A DNA stretch of 40,182 nucleotides from Pseudohongiella sp. (GCA_013204155.1 JABMOK010000108.1:1-40182); one strand, 5' to 3'. Shown: positions 9,239-17,890, counted from the first letter of the stretch. Notes: generated by a model not told the origin, from the letters alone. Program-made: numbers and translations.

Positions 9239-9895
9239 CTATCCCAGACTCAAAATATTTAGCGCGGGAATATCCAGCTTATGATGTGTAGTCACCAAGA
9301 CCGCCCCGCCGGAAGCCGCCTGTGTCTGCAGCATTTTTTCCAGTAGCGCGACACCCGTTCTGTCGAGGGTTGTGAATGGCTCGTCCAGAACCCAGAGTTG
9401 AGCTGGGCTGGCCAACAATCTTGCCAGAGAAACTCTCTGTTGCTGACCCGCCGACAAGGTATAACAAGGCGACTCTTCGAAGCCTCGAAGACCGACCTCG
9501 GCCAAAGCGCTCAAAATCTGCTCATCATCAATCTGTTGTTTCAGACTGCAACTCCAGCGCAAGTTTTCAATCGGCGTTAAAACCTTGCTCACGCCTGCGC
9601 GGTGGCCTATATAGAGTAGTGATGCAAAGAAACTCTCAGTCTGCCGTTCTATCTTCTCGCCATGCCAATAAATAGAGCCTTCATAGCTATCATTGAGACC
9701 GCACAGAATCCGCATCAAAGTGGTCTTGCCACTGCCATTGCTGCCCTGCACCTGTAAAACCTGGCCTTTGTCTAAAGCAAAATTGAGCTCACTGAATAGC
9801 ACGCGTTCATCACGTTCACAGAACAAGTTTTGAGCAGATAGCATCGCTTGGCTATTGGGCTCATCGCGGAGAGACTCTGATATTGCAGATGACAT
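9239..9895 (-). CDS. ccmA: Haem exporter ATP-binding protein CcmA
   Basis: Cytoplasmic ABC ATPase that works with CcmB in cytochrome c maturation. The Walker A motif GSNGSGKTT is near residue 54, the ABC signature reads LSAGQQQR, and Walker B is LWVLDEP near residue 170, with a switch histidine in TTHHKL near the C-terminus. The length of 218 residues is normal. It is the first gene of the ccm operon. The operon promoter should lie in the region just above 9895, which on its far side carries a tandem repeat array. Confidence 0.94.
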   Translation of the reverse strand: MSSAISESLRDEPNSQAMLSAQNLFCERDERVLFSELNFALDKGQVLQVQGSNGSGKTTLMRILCGLNDSYEGSIYWHGEKIERQTESFFASLLYIGHRAGVSKVLTPIENLRWSCSLKQQIDDEQILSALAEVGLRGFEESPCYTLSAGQQQRVSLARLLASPAQLWVLDEPFTTLDRTGVALLEKMLQTQAASGGAVLVTTHHKLDIPALNILSLG

Positions 9896-10016
9896 ATTAT
9901 CGATTAGTCCGGCTTACTCAGCACTGTTTCTAGGCTGTCAGAGTATAACCAAGAATGGCTGTTAATTCTCCAATAAGCTGCATCTTGGCACTCTCAGGGA
10001 AAACGACAAGAACGGT

Positions 10017-10146
10017 GTAGTTCGAAACTGTAGTTCGAAGCTGTAGTTCGAAGCTGTAGTTCGAAGCTATAGTTCGACGCTGTAGTACGAAACTGTAGTT
10101 CGAAGCTGTAGTTCGACGCTGCCGTTCTTAGCTATAGTTAGAAACA
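10017..10146. repeat. Ten-copy 13-bp tandem repeat array
   Basis: Ten head-to-tail 13-bp units fill this 130-bp stretch with no gaps. The consensus on the plus strand is GTAGTTCGAAGCT. Units 2, 3, 4 and 7 are identical. Units 1, 5, 6 and 8 differ by one or two bases, and units 9 and 10 are decayed. Most units contain the self-complementary hexamer TTCGAA. A 13-bp period cannot hold a reading frame from unit to unit, and no convincing ORF crosses it. It occupies the fliA-ccmA gap (9896-10319). The rest of that gap holds no gene I can see. Confidence 0.95.
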
Positions 10147-10278
10147 GAGGACAGCGGGAAGAATTGGAGAGTTGCAGGATGCCAGGAGAGCAACGCAAGC
10201 AAAGCTGGGGGAAACGGAGAATATCAGGAATTCAGATAACGGATTGAAAGAAACGTCGCTTCAAATTGCTTGTAGCTG

Positions 10279-10305
10279 AAAACCCGCGGCAAAGCCTGAA
10301 GCCGC
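10279..10305 (-). terminator. Possible fliA terminator
   Basis: Read on the minus strand just past the fliA stop codon, a GCGGC/GCCGC stem (10286-10290 and 10301-10305) with a 10-nt loop is followed by GGG and a short T run. The stem is short and the T tract is only four bases, so this is a weak candidate. Confidence 0.35.
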
Positions 10306-10319
10306 TGCCGAGCTTGAGA

Positions 10320-11078
10320 TTAATTCCAGTCGCTTAAGCGAGAGCGCAGACGCATTGCCGCCTGACTATGAATCTGACTGACTCTGGACTCACTTACGCC
10401 AATAACTTCTCCGATTTCCTTCAAATTTAGCTCTTCTTCATAATACAGCGCCAGAACCAATTTCTCCCGTTCTGGCAGAGCATCGATAGCATTGGACAAA
10501 TGTGCTTTGAATGAATCCCTCTGCAGACCATCACAGGGACCTGGCAACTCACCAGCGGCAAGTTCAATTGCAGAATCATCCCCTTCCATAATGTCATCAA
10601 AGCTAAACAAGCGACTGCCACTCGCATCCTGCAAGATTGCATAGTAGGCATTCAGACCTATTTCAAGCTCATCGGCAATGTCTTTGTCTTTGGCATCTTT
10701 ACCAGTGCGGGCCTCAATAGCTTTAATAGCTTCGGCAACTTTACGGGATTTACGATGCACTGATCTGGGCGCCCAATCCCCCTTGCGCACTTCATCAAGC
10801 ATCGATCCGCGAATTCTGATGCCCGCATAAGTTTCAAAACTCGCCCCCTTGGTAACGTCGTATTTCTTCGCCGCTTCAAGCAAGCCAATCATGCCAGATT
10901 GAATCAGATCATCGATTTGCACACTGGCGGGCATTCTTAGTAATAAGTGATGTGCGATTCGTTTTACCAATGGTGCATAACGCACAACTACGGCCGTCAG
11001 ATTTTCATCCGTGGCCTCACCGTTCGGTAACACGTTTTCGTATACTTTAGCTACAATTGCTGAAGTCATTGTCTTCAT
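10320..11078 (-). CDS. fliA: RNA polymerase sigma-28 factor FliA
   Basis: Flagellar class-3 sigma factor of 252 residues. Region 2 (about residues 25-110) contains the DDLIQSGMIGLLEA core and ends in RIRGSMLDEVRKGDWAPRSV, which is highly typical of FliA. Region 3 follows, and region 4 near the C-terminus reads ALPEREKLVLALYYEEELNLKEIG followed by the recognition helix SESRVSQIHSQA. These segments match FliA rather than RpoS, RpoH or SigF. Another start is possible at the ATG three codons in. No flagellar or chemotaxis gene, and no anti-sigma flgM, lies in the window. The neighbours are the ccm operon and dcd, and both intergenic gaps exceed 400 bp. Confidence 0.93.
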   Translation of the reverse strand: MKTMTSAIVAKVYENVLPNGEATDENLTAVVVRYAPLVKRIAHHLLLRMPASVQIDDLIQSGMIGLLEAAKKYDVTKGASFETYAGIRIRGSMLDEVRKGDWAPRSVHRKSRKVAEAIKAIEARTGKDAKDKDIADELEIGLNAYYAILQDASGSRLFSFDDIMEGDDSAIELAAGELPGPCDGLQRDSFKAHLSNAIDALPEREKLVLALYYEEELNLKEIGEVIGVSESRVSQIHSQAAMRLRSRLSDWN

Positions 11079-11505
11079 CCCTATTATTATTGTAATAACT
11101 AGTCATGCCACATACATCTGATTTACTTATTCGAAATCTCAAATATACAAAAACTTGCACGCAAGCTCTCGCGTCCAGAACCTGTACGGGTGGATCACCA
11201 TAATAGGTATTGCAATATTTGTTCCAAACTTGGAAAAATAAGTAAAATGGGCGCTCTGGCGCGTAATATAGGGCGTGCAGAAGGATTAGTGGATTCCGCC
11301 GAGAATTAACAAATTGCTATTAACGACGAATTCTTGACTCTTTCACAGGAAAGCGCCAGAAATCCGGCGCCGAAAGTGAACAAGTAATTATTTCCCTGGC
11401 GCTAGAACCAGGGAAAAATTATCCGATCAATGTTGATTTGCATTGAAGAAATGAGAAGATTTAAATCCGCGCAAGCAATTAAGCTGAATTTGGATGCAAC
11501 AACTC
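11079..11505. other. Intergenic region between fliA and dcd
   Basis: I find no supported gene in these 427 bp. The region probably carries the fliA promoter on the minus strand. It is AT-rich near fliA. Near dcd it holds the perfect inverted repeat listed separately and a GGCGCC palindrome. No remnant of a flagellar gene such as fleN is recognisable by eye. Confidence 0.5.
11391..11416 (-). terminator. Perfect inverted repeat downstream of dcd, possible terminator
   Basis: Nine-base arms TTTCCCTGG and CCAGGGAAA (11391-11399 and 11408-11416) flank an 8-nt loop about 90 bp beyond the dcd stop codon. The T/A-rich stem ends could serve a terminator on either strand. Only a short, broken T tract follows on the minus strand, so the role is uncertain. 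Confidence 0.4.
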
Positions 11506-12075
11506 TTACGCCTTAGGAGGGGTTACTCCGGTTTGACCCATGTATTTCCCGCCCCGCTGCTTGTAAGTGACTTCGCATTGTTCGTCCGATTGGTAAAACA
11601 ACATTTGCGCCACGCCTTCATTGGCATAAATTTTCGCCGGCAACGGTGTTGTGTTCGAAAATTCCAAAGTTACATGGCCTTCCCACTCGGGCTCCAATGG
11701 AGTCACATTGACAATTATACCGCAACGGGCATAGGTCGATTTTCCAAGGCAGATGGTTAATACATCTTTCGGAATTCTAAAGTACTCAATGGTCCTTGCC
11801 AGTGCGAATGAATTTGGCGGAATAACGCAGAAAGGCTCATCGATAGATACGAAACTACTTTCGTCAAAATTTTTCGGATCCACTACGCTGGTGGTATGCA
11901 CGTTGGTAAAAATTTTGAATTCCGTAGCACAGCGCACGTCATATCCATAACTGGAGGTGCCGTAGGAAATGACTTTTTCTCCATCAACGTAGCGCACCTG
12001 CTCGGCCTCGAATGGCTTGATCATTCCTTCTTCGCTTGCCATTTGTCTGATCCAACGATCTGATTTAATACTCAT
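11506..12075 (-). CDS. dcd: dCTP deaminase
   Basis: Dcd deaminates dCTP to dUTP, feeding thymidylate synthesis. The 189-residue length is right for the trimeric dUTPase-fold family. Visible motifs are SYGYDVRC near residue 42, the [13 protein letters not shown] nucleotide-binding stretch near residue 108, and [31 protein letters not shown], which carries the catalytic Glu and the C-terminal nucleotide contacts. The ATG at 12075 begins MSIKSDRWI, the common family start. In Pseudomonas, dcd neighbours mrp and metG. Here metG is nearby but mrp is not. Confidence 0.95.
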   Translation of the reverse strand: MSIKSDRWIRQMASEEGMIKPFEAEQVRYVDGEKVISYGTSSYGYDVRCATEFKIFTNVHTTSVVDPKNFDESSFVSIDEPFCVIPPNSFALARTIEYFRIPKDVLTICLGKSTYARCGIIVNVTPLEPEWEGHVTLEFSNTTPLPAKIYANEGVAQMLFYQSDEQCEVTYKQRGGKYMGQTGVTPPKA

Positions 12076-12477
12076 AATGCTGTGTACCCTGAGTTTGGAA
12101 TTTCTAAGCTTGATTGATTAATATTTCTGCCACTATTTCTAGCACGATTACAGAGGCTATTGAGAAGCGCGAATGATAGAGCCATTCGACGCACGAATCA
12201 TCCATTATTTTTCACCGCTTAAGCTGGCGATCCCCAGGCATTCGCAGTCCAACAAGCGCAAAAACAGGCTGAAATACCCGACAACTTAGAGTATGATGCA
12301 CAGCCTATCGAGAGGCGTTCTACATCCGATTTCACGCTCGAAATTCAGCCTGGCAAGTGGGCAAGAAGCTTCGCACCATAGTCTGAAATTCACCTGACCT
12401 GCGGCTGGTAACGAGCACTAATCGGTGTCAGCACGCCCTCATCGCTTTCAATTTATTACTATTCGGAGGGCTGCCAG
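12076..12477. other. Intergenic region between dcd and rubredoxin
   Basis: These 402 bp between two divergent genes hold no ORF I can support. They should carry the promoters of dcd (minus) and of rubredoxin-metG (plus). In Pseudomonas this is where the Fe-S scaffold/ATPase gene mrp (apbC) lies, and I see no remnant of its Walker motif. Confidence 0.5.
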
Positions 12478-12642
12478 ATGAGAAAATGGCAATGTTTAGT
12501 TTGCAGTTTTGTGTACGAAGAAGCCCTGGGCCTGCCTGAAGATGGCATAGCCCCGGGCACCAGCTGGGACGAAATTTCCGACGACTGGATGTGTCCAGAT
12601 TGCGGAGTCGGTAAAGAAGACTTCGAAATGATCGAAATCTAG
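12478..12642 (+). CDS. Rubredoxin
   Basis: A 54-residue one-iron redox protein of the cytoplasm. It has the standard rubredoxin layout: C6xxC9 near the N-terminus and C39PDC42 near the C-terminus, with the conserved aromatic core residues W4, Y13, W30 and W37 and the tail VGKEDFEMIEI. The residue after C9 is Ser where Gly is usual. A CGGAGGG ribosome-binding site lies 7 bases ahead of the ATG. It stands 55 bp upstream of metG, same strand. Its electron partner (for example an alkane hydroxylase, an oxygen reductase or rubredoxin reductase) is not in the window. Confidence 0.95.
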   Translation: MRKWQCLVCSFVYEEALGLPEDGIAPGTSWDEISDDWMCPDCGVGKEDFEMIEI

Positions 12643-12697
12643 TACTGAAGTAAAATATTATTTAACTGAACAATGGTCAGCAAAGTAAGGACTGAGT

Positions 12698-14752
12698 GTG
12701 AAGCAGCGAAAAATCTTGGTAACACAGGCCCTCCCCTACGCCAACGGTGGAATTCATTTGGGGCACATGATGGAAGCCATTCAAACTGATATTTGGGTTC
12801 GCCTGCAAAAAATGCGCGGTCATGACTGCGTCTTCGTCTGTGCCGACGATGCCCATGGCACGGCAATCATGCTGAGTGCCAAGAAGCAGGGAATCACTCC
12901 AGAGCAGTTAATTGATGCGGTTAACAAACAACATCAGCGAGATTATGCGGATTTTCTAATCAACTTCGACAATTTTCATTCAACCCATTCGGAAGAAAAT
13001 CGCCAACTATCGGAGTCTATCTACAAGGCGCTGGATGCAAATGGTCACATTAATCGCCGCCGTATCAAGCAATTATTCGACCCGGAAAAAAATCTGTTCC
13101 TAGCGGACCGCTATATCACAGGCAGCTGCCCCAAATGCAAGGCCGAAGGTCAGTATGGCGATAACTGCGAAGCCTGTGGCTCGACTTATAGCCCGGCAGA
13201 ATTGATTAACCCACGCTCTTCGATCTCGGGCGCGACGCCAATCGAGAAGGAGTCAGAGCATTTCTTTTTCGCGCTGCCAGTTTTTCGTGACATGCTCAAA
13301 GATTGGACTCGCAGCGGAACTCTGCAAGACGCCGTCGCGAACAAACTCAGCGAATGGCTAGACGATGAACTGCAGGAGTGGGATATCTCTCGTGACGCTC
13401 CCTATTTTGGCTTCGAAATACCCGGTGAGGAAGGCAAATATTTCTATGTCTGGCTAGACGCGCCAATAGGCTATATGGCCAGTTTCAAAAATCTCTGCGA
13501 CCGTAGCGATTATAACTTTGACGAGTACTGGAATCCCGGTCAGGACACCGAGCTCTATCATTTTATCGGCAAGGACATTATTAATTTTCATACCCTGTTC
13601 TGGCCAGCGATGTTAACCAGTGCGGGTTATCGCACCCCGACAGCCGTATTTGCCCATGGCTTCCTCACAGTTGATGGCACCAAGATGTCAAAATCGCGTG
13701 GCACATTTATCAACGCCAGGACTTATCTGGATCACTTGAATCCGGAATATTTACGCTATTTCCTTGCCGCAAAACTGTCTAACGGTATCGACGATCTTGA
13801 TCTCAATCTGGAAGATTTTGCGCAACGTGTCAATTCAGACCTGGTTGGCAAGGTAGTGAACATTGCCAGTCGTTGTGCCGGATTTATCGACAAGGGCTTC
13901 GAAGGCTTTCTAGCCGAAGAATTGGATAACACGCGATTGCTGACCGAAATCCAGAGCGCCAAGGACGAAATTACCAAGCACTTCGAACAGCGGGAATACA
14001 GCAAGGCGATTCGAATGATCATGGCGCTGGCTGACAAGGCAAATCAATACATAAATGACAAACAACCTTGGGTGATTGCAAAGACCGACACACAATCTGC
14101 CGAGTTACAGGCGATATGTAGCAGCGGAATCAACGCCTTTCGCTTATTAATCTGTTATTTGAAACCGGTACTCCCGGCTATGGCTGAACAAGCGGAACAG
14201 TTCCTTGCAATTGAGCCCCTACGATGGGATGACAGTGATAATTTATTGCGCGCCCACAAGATAAATAAATTCAAACCACTGATGACACGCGTGGAGTCAG
14301 ATAAGGTTCAGGCTATGGTGAATGCGACTCAGGAAGAATATTTAGAACAGCAACAGGCGAGCGCGGCGCTCAAGTCGAAGGCAACAGATGACAGCCGCTG
14401 CGTGGCGCCAGAAATCGACTTCGAGGATTTCGCCAAGGTCGATCTTCGAGTCGCTAAAATCATCTCGGCAGAACAGGTTGAGGGTGCCGAAAAATTACTT
14501 AAGCTGGGCCTGAGCCTGGGTGAAGACGAGCTTGGCAATGCCCTTACCCGAACAGTATTCTCCGGCATTAAATCTGCCTACCAACCGGAAGATCTGGTGG
14601 GGATGCTCACTGTCGTAGTCGCCAATCTTAAACCGCGAAAGATGAAATTCGGCCTCTCCGAAGGCATGATTCTGGCGGCTGGCCCCGGCGGCAAGGACAT
14701 CTGGTTGCTGGAGCCCCATCGCGGCGCCGAAGCGGGCATGCGTATTACCTGA
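12698..14752 (+). CDS. metG: Methionyl-tRNA synthetase
   Basis: Class I synthetase that charges tRNA-Met. The start is GTG, preceded by AAGGA. The HIGH motif appears as HLGH near residue 21. The zinc knuckle cysteines are CPKC and CEAC (about residues 144-161). The KMSKS loop is K329-S333. A C-terminal EMAP/Trbp111-like tRNA-binding domain (about residues 575-684, starting [15 protein letters not shown]) gives the long dimeric form, 684 residues in all, as in E. coli. It follows rubredoxin. The next 340 bp downstream are non-coding. Confidence 0.96.
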   Translation: MKQRKILVTQALPYANGGIHLGHMMEAIQTDIWVRLQKMRGHDCVFVCADDAHGTAIMLSAKKQGITPEQLIDAVNKQHQRDYADFLINFDNFHSTHSEENRQLSESIYKALDANGHINRRRIKQLFDPEKNLFLADRYITGSCPKCKAEGQYGDNCEACGSTYSPAELINPRSSISGATPIEKESEHFFFALPVFRDMLKDWTRSGTLQDAVANKLSEWLDDELQEWDISRDAPYFGFEIPGEEGKYFYVWLDAPIGYMASFKNLCDRSDYNFDEYWNPGQDTELYHFIGKDIINFHTLFWPAMLTSAGYRTPTAVFAHGFLTVDGTKMSKSRGTFINARTYLDHLNPEYLRYFLAAKLSNGIDDLDLNLEDFAQRVNSDLVGKVVNIASRCAGFIDKGFEGFLAEELDNTRLLTEIQSAKDEITKHFEQREYSKAIRMIMALADKANQYINDKQPWVIAKTDTQSAELQAICSSGINAFRLLICYLKPVLPAMAEQAEQFLAIEPLRWDDSDNLLRAHKINKFKPLMTRVESDKVQAMVNATQEEYLEQQQASAALKSKATDDSRCVAPEIDFEDFAKVDLRVAKIISAEQVEGAEKLLKLGLSLGEDELGNALTRTVFSGIKSAYQPEDLVGMLTVVVANLKPRKMKFGLSEGMILAAGPGGKDIWLLEPHRGAEAGMRIT

Positions 14753-14885
14753 ATATACGCCGCCTGCTCTCAAGTAAAGAGGTCTCTTCATCAGAGAGGC
14801 TCGAGGTCAGTATTCAGGCTTGCCGTATGATTTAAGTCAATTAGCCGACCTACCGGATTAGAACGCAATCTGTCACCTCTTGTAA

Positions 14886-14920
14886 TGTACTGAATAGTTA
14901 AGTGGCATCTATTCAGCACA
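14886..14920. promoter_or_regulatory. Inverted repeat upstream of the Deg-type protease
   Basis: Twelve-base arms (14886-14897 and 14909-14920, core CTGAATAG/CTATTCAG) pair at eleven of twelve positions around an 11-nt spacer. It lies in the 339-bp metG-protease gap (14753-15091), which holds no gene. It could be a dimeric operator or a small hairpin; no poly-T tract follows. Confidence 0.4.
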
Positions 14921-15036
14921 CTACACTAACCACTAGCGCTGTTACCGCTAAAGTAATAAGCTCTACCCTCCTTGCAAAACTGGCGATGACAACGCAACAG
15001 ATCAGCTAAATAGCGCAAATATTTTCGCTACATTCG

Positions 15037-15075
15037 ATCTCGACACCATTTATCTCGACACCATTTATCTCGACA
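15037..15075 (+). repeat. 15-bp tandem repeat ahead of the protease start
   Basis: Two full copies and a 9-base partial copy of ATCTCGACACCATTT lie head to tail and end 16 bp before the protease start codon. They lie within the expected 5' untranslated region or core promoter, so copy-number change here could alter expression. Confidence 0.85.
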
Positions 15076-15091
15076 AAGAGGCTCCGCGCTT

Positions 15092-16603
15092 ATGAGGTTT
15101 CGTATTACCAAGACTGTAAAGCAGTTACTAGCAAATATTTTGCTTCCCGGCCTGCTGGCATCCGTTTCTCTTTCTGCTCTGGCACAAAATACCGAAATAA
15201 GGGAAATCGAAAGTTCTGTCATCAAAATCTATACGACTCAATCCGCTCCCGATTATTTTACTCCCTGGCGCTTATTAACACCGCGACAAAGTAGCGGCTC
15301 CGGTTCGGTTATCGCCGGCAATCAAATCCTTACCAACGCGCATGTGGTGGCAGATGCCAGCTACTTACAGGCACAGAAACACAATGATCCGCGCCGCTAT
15401 CAGGCACGCGTTACCTTCATTTCCCATGAAGCAGATCTGGCGCTTATAACGGTAGACGAGCCAGGTTTCTTCAGCGATTTAAAGGCACTCTCTATTGGCG
15501 ATTTGCCCGATCCACTGCAAGAAGTTTCCGTCTATGGCTTCCCCATCGGCGGTAAATCACTGAGCATTACCAAAGGTATTCTGTCCCGAGTCGAACAACA
15601 GGTTTACGCGCACGCCGGTTCTTATTTGCTGGCGGGTCAAATCGATGCGGCCATTAACCCGGGAAACAGTGGCGGTCCGGTTATTGTCGACCGGCAATTA
15701 GTCGGGGTAGTCATGCAAGCCAACAGCGGGGGTCGTGCTGAAAATTTGGGCTATTTTGTTCCCCCCAGCATGATTCGCCATGTTCTCGATGATAGCCTGG
15801 ATGGTGTCCATGATGGTTTTCCTGACTTGGGTTTTCGGACTCAAACCCTGGACAGTCCCTCCGCGAAGGCGGCCTATGGATTAGATGAGGATCAGAACGG
15901 TGTGCTGATCATCAAAATATTTGACGGCTCCCCTGCCCAGGGCATCCTGCAGGAAAATGATGTCATTCTTCAAATTGACGAGTTCGACATCGCCGAAGAT
16001 GGCAGCATCAAATTATCGGAAGACGTATTAACAGACTATAAACATGCCATCGACCTGCACCATGTCGGTGAATCCGTGGCAATCTCTTATTCCAGAGGCG
16101 GCAGGCCTGGAACAGCGACCCTGGAGGCAAGGCAGGCAAGGGACAGCTATAGTCTGGTGACTGGCGAGCAATTTGACAAACTGCCGGAATATTATATTTA
16201 TGGGGGCATCTTATTCGTGCCGCTTAATATGAATCTGATTAAGCGCTGGGGAAATGACTGGAGCCGTACCGCTCCCGTAAGTCTGTTACAGGCACGCAAC
16301 GAATGGAGCTCTCCCGATCGAAGACAGTTGGTTGTCGCCCAGCAAGTGATGGCATCCGACGTAAACCTGGGCTATCACGATTGGCGCAACTGGCTGGTGG
16401 ATTCGGTAAATGGCGTACAGATACAAGATTTTGCCCATTTCGCTGAGCTCATAAAACGCAACCAGCAAGATAATATCGTGCTTGAAAACAGCACTGGCTA
16501 TCAATTGGTTATTAATCACCAGGCGGCCATTGCCAGCGAAGCAGAAATTCTTTCCCGCTATCGAATCCCGGCGGCCTATTCTGCAGGATTATTCGAGGAA
16601 TAA
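15092..16603 (+). CDS. Periplasmic Deg-type serine protease with PDZ domain
   Basis: A secreted S1C-family serine endopeptidase of 503 residues. A signal peptide is clear, with a likely cut after LSALA (residue 31). The trypsin-like domain carries the full catalytic triad: H84 in LTNAHVV, D115 in ADLALI and S193 in NPGNSGGP. A PDZ domain follows (about residues 245-335; GVLIIKIFDGSPA, LQENDVILQID). The remaining C-terminal 150 residues, with YGGILFVPLN, resemble the extension of plant Deg9-type proteases rather than bacterial DegP/DegS. It probably degrades or processes damaged envelope proteins. Which substrates it cuts is not shown. Confidence 0.88.
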   Translation: MRFRITKTVKQLLANILLPGLLASVSLSALAQNTEIREIESSVIKIYTTQSAPDYFTPWRLLTPRQSSGSGSVIAGNQILTNAHVVADASYLQAQKHNDPRRYQARVTFISHEADLALITVDEPGFFSDLKALSIGDLPDPLQEVSVYGFPIGGKSLSITKGILSRVEQQVYAHAGSYLLAGQIDAAINPGNSGGPVIVDRQLVGVVMQANSGGRAENLGYFVPPSMIRHVLDDSLDGVHDGFPDLGFRTQTLDSPSAKAAYGLDEDQNGVLIIKIFDGSPAQGILQENDVILQIDEFDIAEDGSIKLSEDVLTDYKHAIDLHHVGESVAISYSRGGRPGTATLEARQARDSYSLVTGEQFDKLPEYYIYGGILFVPLNMNLIKRWGNDWSRTAPVSLLQARNEWSSPDRRQLVVAQQVMASDVNLGYHDWRNWLVDSVNGVQIQDFAHFAELIKRNQQDNIVLENSTGYQLVINHQAAIASEAEILSRYRIPAAYSAGLFEE

Positions 16604-16641
16604 GCGATGCCAACTCTGGCACCTGCGTTAGGCTCTGTCTG

Positions 16642-16672
16642 GCATGTCGGTGTAATTCTGACATGCTAGAAT
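16642..16672 (+). promoter_or_regulatory. Candidate extended -10 promoter with inverted repeat, upstream of rnfA
   Basis: The sequence TGCTAGAAT (16664-16672) is an extended -10 element (TGn plus five of six bases of TATAAT) 46 bp before the rnfA GTG. A GCATGTC/GACATGC inverted repeat (16642-16648 and 16660-16666) overlaps its upstream edge, where a repressor or activator could bind. No good -35 hexamer is visible, which is common for extended -10 promoters. Confidence 0.4.
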
Positions 16673-16717
16673 TGCGCAACACCCATTCTAGCGAATGATC
16701 TGGAGAATACCTGCTCA

Positions 16718-17293
16718 GTGACCACTTATTTAAGCATTATCATCGCGGCTGCCCTGGTCAATAATGTCGTGCTGGTTCAGCTCCTCGGCGTCTCCTCCCT
16801 GTTTCTGTCAAACAGTCGGCTACAGAATACGATCGAACTCGCCACTCTCAACTTTATAGTCTTGTTTTCAGCCGCCGTAATTAATCTGTTGTTGTTCAGA
16901 TTCATATTGCTCCCGCTGGGCCTGGACTTTCTGAAACTGCTTTTTTTCGTGGCGATAAGCTCCAGCATTACCAAGCTACTGCTGCAATGGCTTAAACAAA
17001 GATTTCCACTTTCCCTGCGGCAACAAAAATTGGCTTTTTATCTGACCGGCGGGAATAGTGCGGTGATTGGTGTTTCTCTGCTAAACACTGTTAGTCACTT
17101 GAGTATTCCCCAAAGTATTGCCTACAGTCTGGGCGCGGCGCTCGGCTTCTCCTTGTTACTGGTCGCTTTCGCCGCCTTGCGGTTAAGGCTTGACAGTGCA
17201 GAGGTTCCCGCGCCTTTTCGTGGCACAGCAATCCAGTTAATCAGTGCCGGAATAGTCACCCTGTGTCTACTCGGCTTTGCCGGGCTGGTGTGA
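16718..17293 (+). CDS. rnfA: Rnf/Rsx electron transport complex subunit A, cluster cysteines missing
   Basis: Six-helix inner-membrane subunit of the Rnf complex, 191 residues with a GTG start. The family core is recognisable: LVNNVVLVQLLG at residues 13-24 and VPAPFRGTAIQLISAGI near the C-terminus. In characterised RnfA/NqrE proteins two cysteines (in GLCP near residue 26 and in TNCAVLG) help hold an intramembrane [2Fe-2S] cluster shared with RnfE. Here both positions are serine: S26 in GVSSLF and S114 in GGNSAVIG. The only cysteine left is near the C-terminus. The frame is intact and hydrophobicity is preserved, so this looks like a selected variant rather than a pseudogene. It is the first gene of rnfABCDE, 3 bp before rnfB. 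Confidence 0.88.
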   Translation: MTTYLSIIIAAALVNNVVLVQLLGVSSLFLSNSRLQNTIELATLNFIVLFSAAVINLLLFRFILLPLGLDFLKLLFFVAISSSITKLLLQWLKQRFPLSLRQQKLAFYLTGGNSAVIGVSLLNTVSHLSIPQSIAYSLGAALGFSLLLVAFAALRLRLDSAEVPAPFRGTAIQLISAGIVTLCLLGFAGLV

Positions 17294-17296
17294 TCC

Positions 17297-17890
17297 ATGT
17301 ACCCGCTTATCGCTACAGTTTATGTTCAAGCGCTGATCTACGCCCTCGGCTTACTCGCACTCGTGCGTTCGCTCTACAACGCAGTAACGCATTACAAATG
17401 GACACGCTCTGCACAGATAGCACTGGTTGATCAGATAAATCAGCTATTGCCGCAAACTCAATGTGGCCAATGCACGCACAAGGGATGTCTGCCCTATGCA
17501 CGGGCAATAGCGCAAGGCGAGGCCATTAACAAGTGTCCCCCTGGCGGTGTTGAGACGATTCGCGAACTCGCCAGTCTGCTGAATGAAACGCCGCTACCCC
17601 TTGACCCCACCCATGGTCAGAGCAAGCCTATCTCGCTAGCCGTAATTCGCGAAGATGAGTGCATCGGTTGCACCAAATGTATTCAAGCCTGTCCGGTAGA
17701 CGCCATTCTTGGCGGCGCAAAATTCATGCATACCGTTATCGCGCGCGAGTGCACCGGCTGCGACCTGTGCGTCGAGCCCTGTCCAGTAGATTGCATCGAT
17801 ATGATTAACCCAGGCGCGCTTGAAAGTGACAGTTGGAAATTAACCAACACACACCGACTCGAACAACCGTGGTTGGATTCAGGCTCATGA
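17297..17890 (+). CDS. rnfB: Rnf/Rsx electron transport complex subunit B (ferredoxin-like)
   Basis: Membrane-anchored iron-sulfur subunit of 197 residues, thought to be the electron entry or exit point of Rnf. It has one N-terminal helix (about residues 5-25), then the Fe4 domain with CGQCTHKGC and the fourth cysteine in NKCPPGG, then two [4Fe-4S] ferredoxin motifs, [12 protein letters not shown] and [12 protein letters not shown]. All twelve cluster cysteines are present, unlike the situation in RnfA and RnfE. The Fe4-domain motif has THK where GYP is usual. Its stop codon overlaps the rnfC start (ATGA). Confidence 0.94.
   Translation: MYPLIATVYVQALIYALGLLALVRSLYNAVTHYKWTRSAQIALVDQINQLLPQTQCGQCTHKGCLPYARAIAQGEAINKCPPGGVETIRELASLLNETPLPLDPTHGQSKPISLAVIREDECIGCTKCIQACPVDAILGGAKFMHTVIARECTGCDLCVEPCPVDCIDMINPGALESDSWKLTNTHRLEQPWLDSGS

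Noticed and set aside
10017-10146. CRISPR array
   Set aside because: The 13-bp units have no spacers between them and no cas genes are nearby.
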